From NCBI GenBank assembly GCA_002704915.1, contig PAIP01000034.1, positions 417,936 to 481,935 of the forward strand: a stretch of 64,000 nt of DNA, written 5' to 3'. The stretch's first letter is position 1. Each line of letters begins with the position of its first letter. A program made the translations under genes and the position numbers. The stretch is from Parvularcula sp. (lineage in GTDB: Bacteria; Pseudomonadota; Alphaproteobacteria; Caulobacterales; Parvularculaceae). Below are positions 63,501 through 64,000 of the stretch, piece by piece. The notes below the pieces were generated by a model. That model did no database searches, had not been told where the DNA came from, and saw only the letters and a list, made by a program, of their open reading frames with translations.

Positions 63501-63736
63501 CGAGCGTCGCGATTCTCGGTCTGATCCCGATGCTTCTGTCTTCGGGCGTGGGCGCTGAGACGCAAAGGCCGCTGGCTTCTGTCGTCGTTGGGGGTTTGCT
63601 GACGTCGACGGCGCTGACGCTGATCCTCCTGCCGGTCATCTATGAATGGATGGAAACGCGGGGCCGCAAGTTTCAGTCGTCTCCGGTCCGAGGCGATCTC
63701 GACCTCGCAGACCCGCACGCAAAAGCAGCCGAATGA
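60581..63736 (+). CDS. czcA: Heavy-metal RND permease, CzcA/CusA-like
   Basis: The 1051-residue protein has the RND fold. It has TM1 with FLGWRAVTTVPIDAFPDVTP, the large periplasmic loop, TM4 with LAIGIGMMVDGAVVMVENSF, the second loop and ATIFFIFVLLYTAFNSVKYA onward. Members export Zn/Co/Cd/Ni (DFG...VDGA...VEN in TM4) or Cu/Ag (AIG...VDAA...IEN). Here the motif is mixed: AIG as in CusA but VDGA...VEN as in CzcA, so metal specificity is not settled. It is the third gene of the czcCBA operon, 11 bp after czcB. Confidence 0.92.
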   Translation: MLNKLVEFSLQYKFLVLIIFAVVGFLGWRAVTTVPIDAFPDVTPVQVNIYTESPGLAAEDVEQLLTFPVESAMAGLPDVSEIRSVSLFGLSYVAVYFKDSVDIYFARRLVMERLAEVRDRIPEGYGSPEMGPNASGLGQVFWYTLERVDDSLKGDISDMDLRTLQDWNVRLILRTAAGVDDVMSWGGQERQFQVQIDPLQLIKYELGFSDVVEALEANNRQVGGQYIDQGPEQYLVRGLGLVRNEADIGSIVVKVKDGAPVYIRDVAKVEQAPALRFGAVTRDGEEVVLGMALARIGENAKNVVDAVKEKVETVEGALPDGVIIKPIYDRTELVEKAVGTAEKALIEGSILVAIVLFLFLGEIRSALVVITALPLAMLIAFIFMGQAGLSANLMSLAGLAIGIGMMVDGAVVMVENSFRIMAERKEDGGEVNRTAAVLQAAREVANPIAFAIMIIIVVFLPLFSLEGLEGKLFKPMAFNISFAMAGSLILTLTIIPVLAAMILKPKEERDTMLMRVIKRGYLPLIAWCLDNKQKVGVAAGGLLVASLALFPFLGKEFMPQLQEGSIMWRVTSIPSTSLDQSVEISKEIELALGEFQEVETTIAMIGRAEKGETADVNYMEIYTALKPQSEWPRKRSVASLADDMREKLEETVPTSVVAFTQPIQMRVEELISGVRATLAAKIYGQDLAELDRLSQEIKEAISGVPGAADLSLEANIGKPQIRIRVDRAELARYGMNADDVLNVVRTGIGAEPVGTLIDGVRRFDITARLQDASKASMESIRNIPLQTADGAIIPLGRVATVTSAEGYSFVRREQLQRYAVIQMDVRGRDVDGFVKDANEVIAANVDLPPGYWIEWGGAFENQQRALAKLSLIVPATIFFIFVLLYTAFNSVKYAALIIANVPFAASGGLFALFITGQYLSVPSAIGFIAVFGVAMLNGIVLVSFINEQRDAGFCVRDAVRRGTELRLRPVLMTASVAILGLIPMLLSSGVGAETQRPLASVVVGGLLTSTALTLILLPVIYEWMETRGRKFQSSPVRGDLDLADPHAKAAE

Positions 63737-63749
63737 AAGGAGGCGCATC

Positions 63750-64000
63750 ATGATTGAGATCAAAGCGTTCATTCATCGTAGTCGGGCCGCGAGCGTCGTT
63801 CGCGCGTTGCGAAAGAGCGGTTTCGTCAACATGACGGCCGTAGACGTCAAAGGCATGGTCAAGGCGCTCGATGAGAAAGACCAGCAGTATTCAACGGAGC
63901 TTGGCGACCGCGTGATCACGGAGGTGAAGCTGGAGCTTGTCTGCGAAGACGACAGGCTCTCGGAAGCCGCGGATCTCATACGCGCCAGCGGGAAAACCGA
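63750..64000 (+). CDS. PII-like nitrogen-regulator-fold protein, partial at right edge
   Basis: The first 83 residues are visible before the window ends. MIEIKAFIHRSRAASVVRALRKSGFVNMTAVDVKG and TEVKLELVCEDDRLSEAADLIRASGKT match the ferredoxin-like PII core. The T-loop segment (about residues 37-55, MVKALDEKDQQYSTELGDR) lacks the YRG with the uridylylated tyrosine of true GlnB. It starts 13 bp after czcA behind an aaaggagg site. PII-like proteins next to heavy-metal RND pumps are a known association, and may sense metal or a nucleotide rather than nitrogen. Confidence 0.8.
   Translation, partial: MIEIKAFIHRSRAASVVRALRKSGFVNMTAVDVKGMVKALDEKDQQYSTELGDRVITEVKLELVCEDDRLSEAADLIRASGKT

Overview
The window is a stretch of alphaproteobacterial chromosome. 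The evidence is the high GC content, the alpha-type gene sets (chvI-chvG next to EIIA-Man and HPr, sspB near fumC, yajC-secD-secF, mreBCD-mrdA-rodA) and a circularly permuted, two-piece tmRNA gene. The gene mix and the dispersed palindromes would suit a marine Caulobacterales/Parvularculales-type bacterium, but no rRNA or other marker in the window settles the genus. Most of the sequence is densely packed housekeeping DNA. I see no complete insertion sequence, no prophage and no CRISPR array.

Layout. 1-2.5 kb: start of a plsC-like acyltransferase, a TetR regulator with two identical operator copies, an AT-richer orphan membrane gene, and a gene-free patch with palindromic elements. 2.5-7.0 kb: three tandem paralogues of an alkaline-phosphatase-superfamily protein whose usual catalytic residues look replaced. 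7.2-10.3 kb: yajC-secD-secF. 10.3-20.1 kb: sodB, a phytoene-synthase-family gene, a ClC channel, a GlnE homologue with eroded active-site motifs, a ribbon-helix-helix gene, a small orphan, fumC, sspB, and the permuted ssrA gene followed by short tandem repeats. 20.2-25.4 kb: XRE regulator, DUF4153 membrane protein, the overlapping thyA/acetyltransferase/folA operon, and a secreted NTF2-like protein. 25.4-34.4 kb: Mrp/ApbC ATPase, hflK-hflC-degP, serB divergent from miaA, another secreted NTF2-like protein, a GH24 lysozyme-like protein and a VTT membrane protein. 34.6-40.3 kb: the cell-shape cluster mreB-mreC-mreD-mrdA-rodA. 40.3-45.4 kb: orphan HPt protein, sodium symporter, a 25-codon ORF with an extreme Shine-Dalgarno sequence, a TonB receptor behind a Fur-like box, and phhB. 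45.5-48.7 kb: chvI-chvG, EIIA-Man and HPr, with no hprK between them. 48.7-55.9 kb: an RND pump with its adaptor, and a BlaI/BlaR-type pair whose sensor is an M56-M23 fusion. 56-64 kb: ABHD10-like hydrolase, tRNA-Asp, a gene-poor patch, then a czcCBA-type metal efflux operon ending in a truncated PII-like gene.

Working together: SecDF/YajC, HflKC and DegP handle protein export and membrane/periplasmic quality control. tmRNA and SspB feed stalled or tagged proteins to ClpXP. MreBCD/PBP2/RodA build the lateral wall, and the M56-M23 protein, the lysozyme-like protein and ChvIG are plausible envelope sensing or remodelling partners. The most unusual items are the three phosphatase-like paralogues, the eroded GlnE, the M56-M23 sensor fusion and the 25-codon ORF with a 12-nt perfect match to the 16S 3' end.
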